34,296 nucleotides of DNA from Protostelium mycophagum (taxonomy: Eukaryota > Evosea > Variosea > Protosteliida > Protosteliaceae): assembly GCA_002081555.1 (NCBI GenBank), contig MZNV01002079.1, positions 1 to 34,296 of the forward strand, in the 5' to 3' direction. The position numbers were made by a program, and so were the translations under genes. The first letter of the stretch is position 1. Each line of letters opens with the position of its first letter. This document shows, one piece after another, positions 11,501 through 23,684 of the stretch. The notes under the pieces are model-generated. The model saw only the letters and a program-made list of their open reading frames with translations, was not told where the DNA came from and did no database searches.

Positions 11501-12135
11501 TTCACGACTGATTTGCTTTAAAGAAGTCATGAGCTCTGGAGCCCAAGATTTCCATATAGTCATGAAATTTCGATAAAATTTCGGAGAATCACCTGTATGA
11601 GGATGAAGTCTCCTTCTTTATAGTTCTCAGCGACCACATCGGCGAAAGCGGTGTTCGCATCGACGTAGTTCTGCCACATGTCTGGGACGTCTAAAGAGTG
11701 TCCACCCACATAGTGGAACAGAGGCCACAGCACCACCTTACAATATTCATACCATCCCCAGGCGCTCTTTGGTAAGATGGGGACGGCAATGGTACGTGCC
11801 TCTGCAGCGCTGGATGTCTTCAGACATCATTCTTAACTCGATACGTACTGTTTAGATTCTGGGGTGGCTAAGGTCTCGTGCCCAACCCAAATGACCTCGT
11901 GACCTGACATTTTTAATGATCATATAGAGGGGTAAGCACTTACCTTGTTGGATTAAATAATTACCTCCTGCTGCCACACAAGCGTTTTGTAGTTTGACCC
12001 CTGATCCTAAGTGATTCTCAGTATGAATATATATGAGACGACATCTATCTCACCATCCTTCAACAGGGTGGAGGGAAAGCGATAAGATACAATGAATACT
12101 CTCTTGGGTTTATCACCAGACTCCTTTGTGGCCAT
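8532..12135 (-). CDS. TPS: Trehalose-6-phosphate synthase/phosphatase, class II-like
   Basis: This is a two-domain trehalose-phosphate protein. The GT20 synthase half comes first (FIVSYRFPSTLL, SAWGWYEYCKVVLWPLFHYV, IAFFLHTPWPSSEIYRALPV, LGANLVGFQTYSFLKHF, INGKFGTVTWTPVRYL). The HAD phosphatase half follows (LLLLDYDGTLSPL, VISGRDRSSL, CEHGLFFRPYLRG, ESKEVNLTWHYRNADPDFGE, GDDKT-DEDMF with an intron between, final FLAVLAERN). The phosphatase signatures DxDGT, SGR and GDDxTDE are all intact. In the synthase half the usual YTKG reads EYTEG, and RDGMNLVAKE reads RAGMNLTCHD, so residues that bind UDP-glucose and glucose-6-phosphate in OtsA are altered. I chose the ATG at 12135 (MATKESGDKPKRVFIVSYRF) because it lies just before the first GT20 strand; an upstream in-frame start would only add 24 residues. 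About 12 short introns. Likely cytosolic. Confidence 0.9.
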
Positions 12136-12469
12136 TTTTGCAGCCGTTTCGTGTATCTTGTCATGTTCAGACCGATGATCACAAATGACATGATAGACGA
12201 GGTACAAAATAACCTACTGTCTTTATCTGGGGAACGTCTGTGTCTGCTCAGCGCGCGGAAACTGGTGTGACAAATCTATGCGAGTTTTCCTTGCCATTCA
12301 AACGTAATTGGAGGTGATCCCGGCTTTGACCGAATTTGCTGAGTTTCCCCCCCTTTGCGTAAGAGGCACGGTTACTACCGTGGATCGTGGTGGAATTTTA
12401 ACCCAAAGAGTTCATTTGGAGTTGAGAAGATGACAAATGATGTTCTCCTTATTTATTTTACATGACTGC
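12136..12469. other. Upstream region of the TPS gene and 3' flank of the kinase gene
   Basis: These 334 bp separate two head-to-tail minus-strand genes. The stretch should hold the TPS promoter and 5' leader and the kinase 3' untranslated region. It has a GC-rich patch near 12236-12270 and a pyrimidine run near 12345. I found no ORF or repeat of note. Confidence 0.5.
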
Positions 12470-13801
<1,332 letters not shown>

Positions 13802-14149
13802 GTTTTGATCTGCGAATAAGATCAGAACACCATACATATCACATGAAGAGGAAGAGCTCACATGTTTAATTTATCTTCGTTAGCGTAGTGTTGCGTGTGA
13901 CTGTTGGTATGCGGATATAGTATGTGACCTCCACAAAACAAAAGATCCTTTTAATGGAAACTGGAGGACGGACTTCCTATAAAATCCTATGTATTTCCAG
14001 CTGTAATTCTTCCAACTACAGAAACAATGAGTCTGTGGCCCCGACTTCAAAGATCTGATGAATGATGGTGTCAGGTCATGTCAAGCAACAACACTCAGAA
14101 CAAAAGGGTTCGTATGTTCTGGAAAATCCACAACCGCAACTCTACAAAG

Positions 14150-14233
14150 TCTGCACAACACAGGCACGAATGGAGGGCAGCTCCTGTTGATTGACACGAA
14201 CAGATATCTATCGGTGTCTTTGTGTTGTGCAGA
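14150..14233. repeat. 13-bp perfect inverted repeat
   Basis: TCTGCACAACACA at 14150-14162 is the exact reverse complement of TGTGTTGTGCAGA at 14221-14233, with a 58-bp spacer. Pairing resumes beyond a bulge: CAACTCT to the left of the first arm matches AGAGTTG overlapping the end of the second. It lies just beyond the 3' end of the arrestin-fold gene. Confidence 0.85.
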
Positions 14234-14241
14234 GTTGGTTG

Positions 14242-14259
14242 ATTTTTTGTACAAAAAAT
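14242..14259. repeat. 18-bp perfect palindrome
   Basis: ATTTTTTGTACAAAAAAT reads the same on both strands. It sits 8 bp after the right arm of the inverted repeat and 29 bp from the arrestin-fold gene's stop codon, so it may lie in the 3' untranslated or polyadenylation region of that minus-strand gene. Confidence 0.9.
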
Positions 14260-14288
14260 GATAAAAAACGTTTGTCAGGTCTTTCTTC

Positions 14289-17200
14289 TTAAAGTTCCTG
14301 GGACTTTATGTGCCTCTCAAAGTGGCTCTGTCTTTCCATTTCCATCTCTCTCTCCATTCTCAATGCACTCACTCTGGCATCAAAGTCTTCAATCTTGTCA
14401 AAGTCATCATTAGCCACTTCGCCCGATGTTCTGATGTCTGGTCTCTGTCTTCTTTCTGTAGCAACGATCCTGGCGGATGATGAGATCTGCGACGAGTAGA
14501 GGGCAATGTCTTTGGCAATGTCGGAGAACTGTGACCGGACTTCGGGGCTGGTGGCCGTCTTCGCAGTCGAGATGAAGGTAGAGAGGACCGAGATCATCTC
14601 TTTGGCGGCGATCTGTGGTGATGAGAATGAGATCATCATGCAGGAGGACTTACCTCTACATTCTCCGGTCTTAGGTTTTCCATCTGAGCCTCTGAAGTCA
14701 ACCTGAATATTTGAGCGTACAATCTACTTGATTGTAGATGGTATTAAAAGATTATTTTCTTCACAACTTACAGCGATTTTCTTATAAAAATAAATACCTG
14801 GAAGTGGTGGCCGCCACCGCTGCGGCAGATTGTTGAATGGATCTTGCTGTCGTGCCGGTGCTGATCTCTGAAGTGACTACGAGCTCCATGAGTGCCCTCG
14901 CTGATCTCGTCAACATGTCACACGATTCTAAGATGTTCCTCTTCTCTTTGTTCTCCTTGTGCTGCTGTACATCGGCCAACTGTAGTCGTCAGCGAAATTT
15001 CAAGACTGAATGACCGTTGTAGATGGAAGAAATGATCGAATCACCTCGTTTCGGTCAGTTGCCTCGAGCTCTTGCTTTCTCTCTTGTGCGAGTGCTGTTA
15101 ACCTCTGTCCGGCTTGTTGTACAGAAGCAATTGCAGCTGCCAAATTTGGAGCCATTGTAAACACGGGTTGTGGCGCTTTGGTCTGGCCTTGCAGTCTGTT
15201 CAACAGATCTTGTATACCATCTACAACTGTGTCCGCATCCGTGGCAGCTTTGGTTCCATCTTCGTACAGAATGGCGTCGACGAATGACGTCATGCCACGT
15301 GTCAATTTTCCGCTTGTCTCTAGGATATCGACGTGATTCTATTTTTAGATCAGCTCAACCTCAATCGACTATTTTGAATCTCACTTGTGCTGAGGAAGAT
15401 TTTGCCGCCTCCAAAAACCGCTCAAGAGACTGTTGTAGATTGGACAATGCCTCTGCCAGCACCTCCTTTGATCCACTTCTCGCGACTACAACGGCATCTA
15501 CGCGGTCTGCGAGAAGTTTCGCCAGACCTTCCATCTGTTCTTTTGTGACTTGGGAAGTTGTAGTTCGAGGGGCCGATGCCAGAGAGAAATTCATCATATA
15601 ATCCGTAATAGCACGCTGCGTCTACAACTATTAATGTTGAATTTTCACGAAAATTCTCACCGTGAGCATCTGCTGTTGTAACTCGGCGGACCTCGCGGAG
15701 ATGCGTTGTGCTACCGTCAAGATCGCGTTAATGGCCGCTTCCAAATCTGAACCTGCAGCTTTGACTACATCGTTGTAGTCGGGGGCAGCGGGATTCTGTC
15801 GGAAATTTTTGGCAGATAGTAAGAGGCGGAAAGCGCTGACCGCGACTGTCTGTGCACTCTGAACCAATTCCGTCTGATATGATGATTCCGATAATGTCGC
15901 AGCTGTTTGTTTGACTTGGTATGTCACTCCCACCATCTGTCATCTGTCAGATGAGTTTTTATCTTTTCACTGACATTCTGGGCGAGGTTGAAGGCCGCAG
16001 AAGGTACTTCTGCACTGATCGGAGAGTTTTCTATCTTGGATAAGAGGAGCCTGTCTCTGTTTATCAGGGCTTCGCATTCCTGGAACATGTTTTTTCTGGA
16101 ATCTTCAAAGGAGAGTTCTGGGTGGGAGTCGCAAACTTCCGCGATCAGGCCCATGTGTACGTAATGGGATGTTGTCTCAAGGTCTTCGATACATGCTGAG
16201 ATTTCATTAGAATTTCAAGGAAAATCCCCAAATATCATCTCACATTTCACCATAGCAATGGCATTGTCCATCTCGTACATGTCGACAATAGGCACGGCCG
16301 GTTCACTTCTCGTTCTCGGCTTGGGAGGCAGGGGGGGATATACAGGTGAGGAGCTCACCAGCATCCCGGGGAGTTGTAGTGGTTGCTCCATACCTTCACA
16401 TACTCAATCTACAACGAAAACGGAGAAACATACCTTTTGACTCCAACGGAGTTTCGGAGATGACAGATTCGGGGTGTAGGAGGGGATAAACAGATTGCAG
16501 GGGGATTTCATGTGGGAGAAGTGGCTGATTGTACCTCGGGACTATGGCAGGGAAGATCGACACTTTGAAAGGCACCTCCACTACAACTCTCCTGGCCCTG
16601 AACACATAAATGTCATGTAAATTTCACTGAAAATTCATTCACCCCAGGATCTTGATGTGTACACCGATGAAGTATCTGACAGCTATGATCTCAGCATTGT
16701 CGACAGTCGGGCAGATATCCAATCCATTGGGAATCTGTATGGGCACCCTATCATCTTCAATTTTCCTCGAAATCTCTCCAATTACGCTCACCTTCCCTTC
16801 CACCGCATGCCCGTCTCGATATTTGTGCGAAAATTCAATTTACGTATCGTCTGGCGGTCCATTCGGGGACCGTATTGGACCACCCTCTTCATCTTTACCA
16901 CGAAATTTTGAAGATTTCTGGAGGAATAATTGTCGACGTCGATATATGCCAGGATGGTGTTACCGCACTGTACAGCCTGTACATGTTAGTTTTGGCGGGA
17001 AAATCTATGCAACCAATTTTTGATCTGCGTGGCATACGCAAATCCAGAAGATGAGACAAATGTAGATGAAAGAATGTACCTCTCTGCTCAGTTGGGCTTT
17101 TAATAGTAAAGGCTTTGAATTTTGTGCCAAAAGGAAGGACTTTGTTGCTTCAGCGATCTGTGGTGGCACGTTGATGTCAATCATGTAAATGTTTCCTGAG

Positions 17201-17733
17201 TGGATTTAGACACCACCTCACTTGAAGATTCCTACCGATCTGGATGACCCTCTCTGCAGACATTCCTCTTTTCTTTCGTCCATGTAGGACGGCTTTTAAT
17301 TTGTGGACGATCCTCACCTGACAAATCATCAAAATCGGAGATTTTGTGATCACGCGCTCACCTTTGATTCTCGGTAAGACATGGAAGGAGGTGCATTGTC
17401 TGGTGTCACCAAGCTGAAAGGGAGTGACTGGACACCACCTTCTACGAGAGGGTTCCACTGAAGCTGCACGACGGTCTTGCTGATTGGCCTTCTACGGCGA
17501 GAATGAGTGAGTCGCCCTTCTGAGATGGCACTGTTATCGACGTCTAGTCCATTGGAGGGCCATTCGGTGTGCTCATACGATTTTAATCTGATGTGACGTC
17601 AGCAACCATATCTTCAGAAGTGATCACACATTATGTCTATTGTGTCTGTGGCAAGTGACCTCTTCGACTCTACAATACCCTCTATGGGTTCTCCAGGGCA
17701 GTAGCACTGTTTTGGTATTCTGATCTTGAGCAT
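14289..17733 (-). CDS. Arrestin-fold protein with talin/vinculin-like helical C-terminal half
   Basis: I know no standard gene of this layout. The start I prefer is the ATG at 17733 (MLKIRIPKQCYCPGEPIEGI), which begins an arrestin N-domain strand with the family's YCPGE.I.G pattern. The N-domain continues with LKSYEHTEW, SLPFSLVTPDNAPPSMSYRE and VRIVHKLKAVL. The arrestin C-domain follows (AVQCGNTILAYIDVDNYSSR, CPTVDNAEIIAVRYFIGVHI, RRVVVEVPFKVSIFPAIVP). A proline-rich linker contains VYPPLPPKPRTR, a plausible SH3 ligand. After that come ~450 residues of Ala/Ser/Gln-rich amphipathic helices (QSAQTVAVSAFRLLLSAKNF, AAGSDLEAAINAILTVAQ, LADRVDAVVVARSGSKEVLA, SARALMELVVTSEISTGTTA) like talin-rod, vinculin or I/LWEQ bundles. 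It ends with a charged single helix (SALRMEREMEMERQSHFERH) and a stop at 14289-14291. Frames join across the exon junctions I checked, including the 40-nt intron at 16394-16433. An upstream in-frame start at 17811 is possible. Confidence 0.7.
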
Positions 17734-18151
17734 GTCGTGGTTTGTTGATGTAGCTCTTCGTAGTTTTGACAAAAGAAATTTCAGGTGTTTGATTACGTAA
17801 ATCCCGTTCACACAAAGCGCAACGGCAATTTTTCACAGAAGACGTCTCAAAACATTTGATGAACAATTCATGAAAGTTGGGCAGCACCACATGAATATTA
17901 TTTTTTTCCACAAAAGAGGGATGCAAACAATGACTATTATGCCTTCTTTTAATCTCGACTTCTGTTGTTAATTTCCCATACAAAATGGGCTCTTCTGCCA
18001 CTCCAGTTCAAAAACTGTCCTTCACGTCTTCCTAGCCTCTTTAGTACTCAGTGTGCGTGTGTACACAAAACCGTTGTAGTTGATGGACCTTGGTTCGTAA
18101 GATTTTTGTAGTTCTCGGATTCCTTTTGCTCAAAGAACAAGAAGGAAGAGG
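17734..18151. promoter_or_regulatory. Shared divergent upstream region of the arrestin-fold and Rab genes
   Basis: These 418 bp separate two divergent ATGs. A minus-strand open frame starting at 18001 overlaps this region but is in a different frame from the arrestin start and has no recognisable content, so I treat it as chance. The variant CGTTGTAGT of the recurring intronic motif occurs near 18071, possibly within a 5' leader intron of the Rab gene. Confidence 0.45.
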
Positions 18152-19179
18152 ATGAGCGGATCGTCAACACCGAAATTGAAATCAATCTCTAATAGGAGTT
18201 CTCTTGCTTCATCGCCAGTTGTGGGGGATAGACCACATAATTTGGACCTGGATCACTCCATAGCAGTTCGATTTAAAGTCGGTTTAGTGGGTGAATCTGG
18301 TGTTGGGTGAGTGATGATGACATATCACACTCTAAATCTGCCTCAGAAAAAGTTCTCTGCTTCTCCAATGGATTGATGAGAAATTCTATACAAACACGAG
18401 CGAACATCTGAATGGTGTCGATTTTAAAAATAAGAAGATCTCTTTCCAAGGAAAAAACACACAAGTACAGGTGATAATACTCTAAAATGAGAGGGAAATG
18501 ATGATCAAACAGGTATACGACACAGCAGGACAAGAGAGATTCAAGACGGTACTTTTTTTAATGTAAAAAGCCAATGATCGAGTTCAGATCACCGCGACAT
18601 TTTATAGAGGGATGCAAGGCATATTATTAGTATTTGATCTGTACGACCGGACCTCGTGGGATGATCTGGTGAGAAATTTCCCATCCTGCGGAGGACACAA
18701 TTTCATCTTTTGATCACTAATTTGTTCAGATGAATGGCTGGATGCAGGAAATTAAGAATTATTCATCAACCCATGTTGCCGTGGTTTTAGTTGGAAACAA
18801 ATCTGATCTCGAATCGGACTTTCCAGGTATGTACATTGCGTTTCGTTCGAGTGAAATGTTGTAGATCGTAGGATTCCTGACGATGAAGTGAAGGAGTGGG
18901 CAAAGTCACATCAAACTCCATATTTTGAAGTGAGCGCGAAGACAGGGAAAAATGTGGATGCAGCTTTCATGAAGATGTTGGAATCAATCAAAAGAGATCA
19001 GTGAGTACAAGTCCTAATGGATCTCTCATGATCGTGTCTGCAGCTTTCTCATCAAGTTATGCAAACTTATTTCAAAATTGACGAGAAGTAGGCTCTGTGC
19101 ACCACCATCACCTCACGTGATACCTTCCTTCAACAAAAAGAGTCCGTTCTCTATCAAAACCTCCTGTGCCCTTTTGTAA
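18152..19179 (+). CDS. Rab-family small GTPase with atypical switch I and C-terminal CaaX
   Basis: Rab GTPases recruit effectors to membranes during vesicle traffic. The ATG at 18152 starts a ~40-residue Ser-rich extension (MSGSSTPKLKSISNRSSLAS) ahead of the G domain. The P-loop GESGVGKSSLLLQ is split by an intron after the second glycine of GVG. Switch I reads SEHLNGVDFKNKK where Rabs have TIGVDF, so the Mg-binding Thr is replaced by Leu. Then follow VYDTAGQERFKT (switch II intact, with Tyr for the usual Trp), FYRGMQGILLVFDLYDRTSW, GNKSD and SAKTG. The C-terminal tail is long and basic and ends SCALL before the stop at 19177-19179, giving a CaaX box CALL, usually a geranylgeranylation signal. 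The closest family by motif is Rab18 or Rab1/8-like; subfamily is uncertain. About eight exons. AATAAA at 19219-19224 may be its polyadenylation signal. The gene is convergent with WDR17, 69 bp between the stops. Confidence 0.88.
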
Positions 19180-19248
19180 TTTTATCCATGAATCTAGAAG
19201 AGATTTTTGACCCAGCGAAATAAAGCCCAAAAAAGCAAATTTTTCATT

Positions 19249-22200
19249 TTAATACGGATTGAAAGTCGCTCCCGTCCCTAATGGAGAGAACCTGCTGATC
19301 TTATGCCACATGATGGCCTCTGACAACGTGACCGCTGTGACTCCATCATCTAAAAGATACTCTAAACCGTGGATGGGCTGCTTCGTCACCAGACTGTTCA
19401 GCGCCCTGTCTCTACTGGACGGGAGATTTGAACCGAAAGCGACTACCTCGTTTTGCGTGTAATCTAATTTATAATCGGCGGTAGTTCCGCCACCTTTTTG
19501 GTTCAGTGTTTTTAATTGTAGAAGTAGTCTGCTTACTTATAATGGACCTCTGGAAGGCCAAGTGGTCGTTTACTGTTTGGCGGTAAACGGTGTTTGTGGT
19601 CTCTTCAAGGAATTTTTCGGCTCTTCGAGACGATTTATCAGGCTCCCTCAACCCAGTGTACAAGATATACTGCATTTCGATATATTCAGCCAATTTGGGG
19701 TTGCCTATTTCTGTACATAAAGTTCTGCTACGGGTCATCATAAAATTAGTGATATTTCGCTCACTTGGCAGTGTCGACGGCGTAGGCCACCACATTGAGA
19801 TAATTCTTCCATATTGCGTTCTGAGCAGCCAAAAGGAATGCGTATGCCATCACTGGTTTTCTCACACTGAAAACTTTAATCTTCTTCCCCTTTATAAGTT
19901 GAAGTACCTTTCTTCGGCTCGTTGTAGTTGAGCATTAGACAATAATCTCAACAGGTTATTTGCAGTACTGAAATCCCAATCATCCTTTTTGAATATCTCG
20001 TTCAGTTCATCTAATCCCGTCTGAATACATTCATTGCTACTTCCACTGAGAAGATAGCATCTCATAGCCTCTTCTGCGTTGTGCTTGCTCTTTGCAGCTT
20101 CGGCTTCTTCTTTATAGGCCGCTGCTGGCCTCATATTATTCTGGAGGAATTAGATGCGGAGAGATCGTCAAATCACCTTGCTGCGAATGGCGGAAGCATC
20201 TGCTGTGCCTGATCTTGCAGCCCTGAGGATTAAAAGAGATGTTTGTGTGGAGGCATCTCGCATCCCTTTTACAGCCTCCAAGGCTAACCCCCTGAGTTTT
20301 TCAGAACAGTCTCGTTGTAGACATCGCTCACCATTCCTGGTATGATTCACATCGCAATGCGAATGACTCTAAAATATGGTCTGTGGGATACAATTTGAGA
20401 CATCTGGATATGAGATAAGCCAGCTCGACCTCATTACCCTTGAGTAATTTCTGTACAGCCCCCTGCTTATCGTCTAAAGTCAGATGACAGGCCGCAGCAC
20501 TGACCGGTGAGCCAAAACGGAATAATTGTCCAGCTTTATGCCCAACCATTACTCTAACGATTCTCTATTTCATTATTCATCAATTCAATATTTTTGTGAG
20601 AGAATTCACGTACATCTTTTTGTTCTTCCTTCTCAATTACTTCTTGATCAGAGGCCTCTCCCACATCCACATAAAACGCTTTCTGAAAGGCCGAATAACC
20701 TCCCTCTTGGTCCACTTTTGACACAAGCACCGCTTCATCTAGAAGATTTCTGTCCTGGTAATATTCGATCAGCTTTCCGATGTTGTTGGAAGCCATCAAG
20801 AAGGGCTCCGCCACCGCCGACATCTCGCTCTTCTTGCTGACCACATGTGCAGCATAACGAGCGCATAGCGATTTCCAATATTCTACGGATACAGACGGAG
20901 CTATTGCGATGGCCCTCTCCCACTCCCCGCCCTCTACGAGCGTATCACAATATTCTCGCATCTTACCCAGCCTCAAGTACAATTCGCTGGCCTCCTTCAA
21001 CCTGAGAAGGGGGTTACAGTGTGAAAACATATTATTATTATATTTACTTTTGAGCTCGATTGTGAGATTCTGCGACATTTTTAGAATGTTTGACAGCTTC
21101 CAGCTCTTTTGCTCTTCTCTGTGTAATTTCATCACAAATGCTGTCTCAAACAACTTACCGCCGTGTGCTCGATGAGACGTCCGATAGGCACACTTCCCTT
21201 CCAAACAACTGCACTGGAGGGCCTCGTCTCCAATAATTGGAACAGATCCGGCACTCCCTGTGGCCTCTGCACAGTATCAGAACATGTTCGTTAAATCACG
21301 AGAAACGTACGCAGAAAAATTCTGCAAGTAGTCTGGCCTTGTCGATTGGAGAACCGGCTTTGAGAAGATCCACATTTAATTTCGAAGATGCAGCCCCTGA
21401 AAATCCAAATGGTGTCGTCGCGTTCATCGCCTGATTTCATGTCATCTACAACGGCCACAAATATACTCACTTTTTCGACTGGAATGATGAGATTGGCCAT
21501 AGATAGGTTCACCAATGCTGTGAGCCGAGGATGTGCCACAAAAGGTTCGTCCTCTAAAGACCATAACCTCAGCGTTGAATCTCTGGATGTTGTGGCATAA
21601 GTGAATGGCCTTGACGGGTGGGCATCTACTCCGTACACATCTGCATGATGGCTCTTGATGACTTTGATACAAGCGCAGGTTCGGGTGTCCCACATCCTGA
21701 TCGTCGAGTCCCAACTTCCTGATAAGATGAGGAAAGGCATCTCTGTACTCCAGTGAATCGCTCTGACGTTATGTGTGTGGCCAGAAAGCACTTTGGAGCT
21801 TGATTTATCCAGAATGCTCCATATTCTGAGAGTGGTATCGTCTGAACCAGACGCAAAAATTCCGGCCTGCATCGGGGACCAGACGCAATTGAAGACTCTG
21901 GCCTTGTGACCTTTGAATTCCATAATGGGATTTTCGTTGGGTTGACTGACATCCCAAACACGGGCGATGCCATCTTGACATCCTGTGACCAATACACTCT
22001 TGTCATACGGTGACCAGTCGCAACCAGAGGCCGCTTTTGGATGTTTATATCGTCGGATCAGCTGTCCGGTAGCATTCATGATGCAACTGAACAAAATTAG
22101 ATTTCATGGTAATAAGAAGAGCTTACCAGAAACCGTCTTTTGAACAAGAAGCAATAAGGTCGGAGTCTTTTGTATTCCAAGCCACTTTGTATATGGCTTG

Positions 22201-23684
22201 AGTATGGTGCGTCACTTTCTCCACTAAAACGCCCTTGAGAGTATTCCAGATCAGCATCCTCCCGCGTGAAGTTCCACCCACCAAACGGTCGCTGTTAGGT
22301 GACCATGTACAGCTATAAATCACGCCATCACCTCCATGAAGAGTGTCAATATTTTTTACCCCTGTGACGTCCCATCTGAAAATGTCATTTTGACGTGTAC
22401 CATCTTACTTACAGCTTGACGGAACCATCGAAAGATGCAGTGGCTAGAACATTTGGGTCGTCCGGTTTGAATTTACAGTCAAAAATGGTCTCCGAATGGG
22501 CTGGTTCGGATTGAAAATCCCATCTTCTTTTATCCAAATTGTAGATCTGCAGTTAATAAATTTCAATGAATTATTTAGTAAATATCTGAGAAGTGCTTAC
22601 ACCAACAACACCATCCTTGAAAGAAGAGAATATAGTGGACGAAGATTGTATGAATAAAACTCTGTGAAAAGGGACTTTTCTCATTCTGACGATTGCTGTG
22701 GGTCTCACTATTGACACGTTCCACATATGGAGTGTACCACTCTTATGATCAGCCGTAAAGAAAGCTCCAGGGCTGTTGGGGATCCAATAAAGTCCCGCGA
22801 TTTCCCCCTGTGACTCGTATGTCTGTGCGATGGCTCCAGATTGGGTATCCACAAGCATAATAACCCCAGATTTGTAGGCCACAAGAACGTAAGTATCTCC
22901 CAGAGGATCCCATTGTAGCTGAGTAATTGAATCATTTTCGTTGTCAGCATTAGGTTTGTACAGTCTGCTGCTGTTCTTCTTTAAATCGAAAATATTAAGT
23001 TGACCTGTCTTGTCAGCACAAGCCAGACGGCTTGACTAAACCTCGTCAGATTTGGCAACAAAAAACATCTCACCACTTTCGGGTTCCACCGGAGAATTTG
23101 CCCTGCGCATGTCGTACCCCAGCTTCCTAGTTTCTTCTCTGATTTGTTCTCTATATTCCACAGCTTCACCATACCCTTCTCATCTGATATGGCGATGATG
23201 TTTTCTTTATGGAGACTCCATTCCATCCATAAAATAATGTTTGAACACGTGAGTGTGTGTGAGAGTGTCTCTGTGTCCACATTCCAAATACAGATGATTT
23301 TTTCGAGACTTGTTGATACTAAAATGGAAGGATCAAAGGGACTCCTATTCGACATCAACATCCTTTGCGCTGTTTGCGGCACCAATACCCACCATGCAAT
23401 CGCTGTGATTGTATCTTTGTGGTGTGCGATGATGCGCTCCAAGAGAAATACCTCGGGATGATTGGTGAGTCTATAGATGTAAATGCTGAGTGTGGAACAG
23501 TACGCGACTCTTCTTCCATGTGCCGCGACAATGCACTGATTCCACAACTGCGCGCCTGCAGGTATAATTTGCTTATTTAGAGTTAAGGACAAGATTAAAG
23601 ATGAAGATGAAGAAGATGAGCGGATACGACTTGTTTCTATTAACCAGTCAAATTTCAACAATAGGTTATGTACTCTCTCACCAT
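19249..23684 (-). CDS. WDR17: WDR17 homolog (WD40 propellers plus helical-repeat C-terminus)
   Basis: WDR17 is a large WD40 protein; its two N-terminal propellers followed by an alpha-solenoid resemble the design of IFT and coatomer subunits. The N-terminus AGAQLWNQCIVAAHGRRVAY and STLSIYIYRL matches human AAGCQPWNKDVCAASGDRFA and ATLAIYIYQL. Many WD repeats follow, such as SGSDDTTLRIWS, LSGSWDSTIRMWDTRTCACI and HPSRPFTYATTSRDSTLRLW. The solenoid part includes LRLGKMREYCDTLVEGGEWE and IAPSVSVEYWKSLCARYA. The C-terminus, EAIMWHKISRFSPLGTGATF and then NPY, is the WDR17 hallmark, with the stop at 19249-19251. I place the ATG at 23682-23684, directly followed by a GTGAGAG donor, so exon 1 would contribute only Met; the acceptor is at 23571/23572, giving a 110-nt intron and a start MQIIPAGAQLWNQ. 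Some 40-nt introns (20292-20331, 21431-21470). Confidence 0.9.

Larger units (their letters stand above)
13802..14288. other. Intergenic region with inverted repeats
   Basis: These 487 bp lie between the kinase ATG (13801, minus) and the stop of the arrestin-fold gene (14289, minus). The stretch should contain the kinase promoter and the 3' flank of the arrestin-fold gene. It holds an inverted repeat and a long palindrome (separate entries). A 67-codon plus-strand ORF at 14058-14261 has no recognisable content and I do not call it. Confidence 0.55.

Noticed and set aside
15170-15601. 143-codon plus-strand ORF
   Set aside because: It is antisense to the helical exons of the arrestin-fold gene, with no recognisable domain.
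17624-18001. 125-codon minus-strand ORF starting MAEEPILYGK as an upstream exon of the arrestin-fold gene
   Set aside because: It is out of frame with the arrestin start at 17733, has no family resemblance, and no intron joins it in frame.
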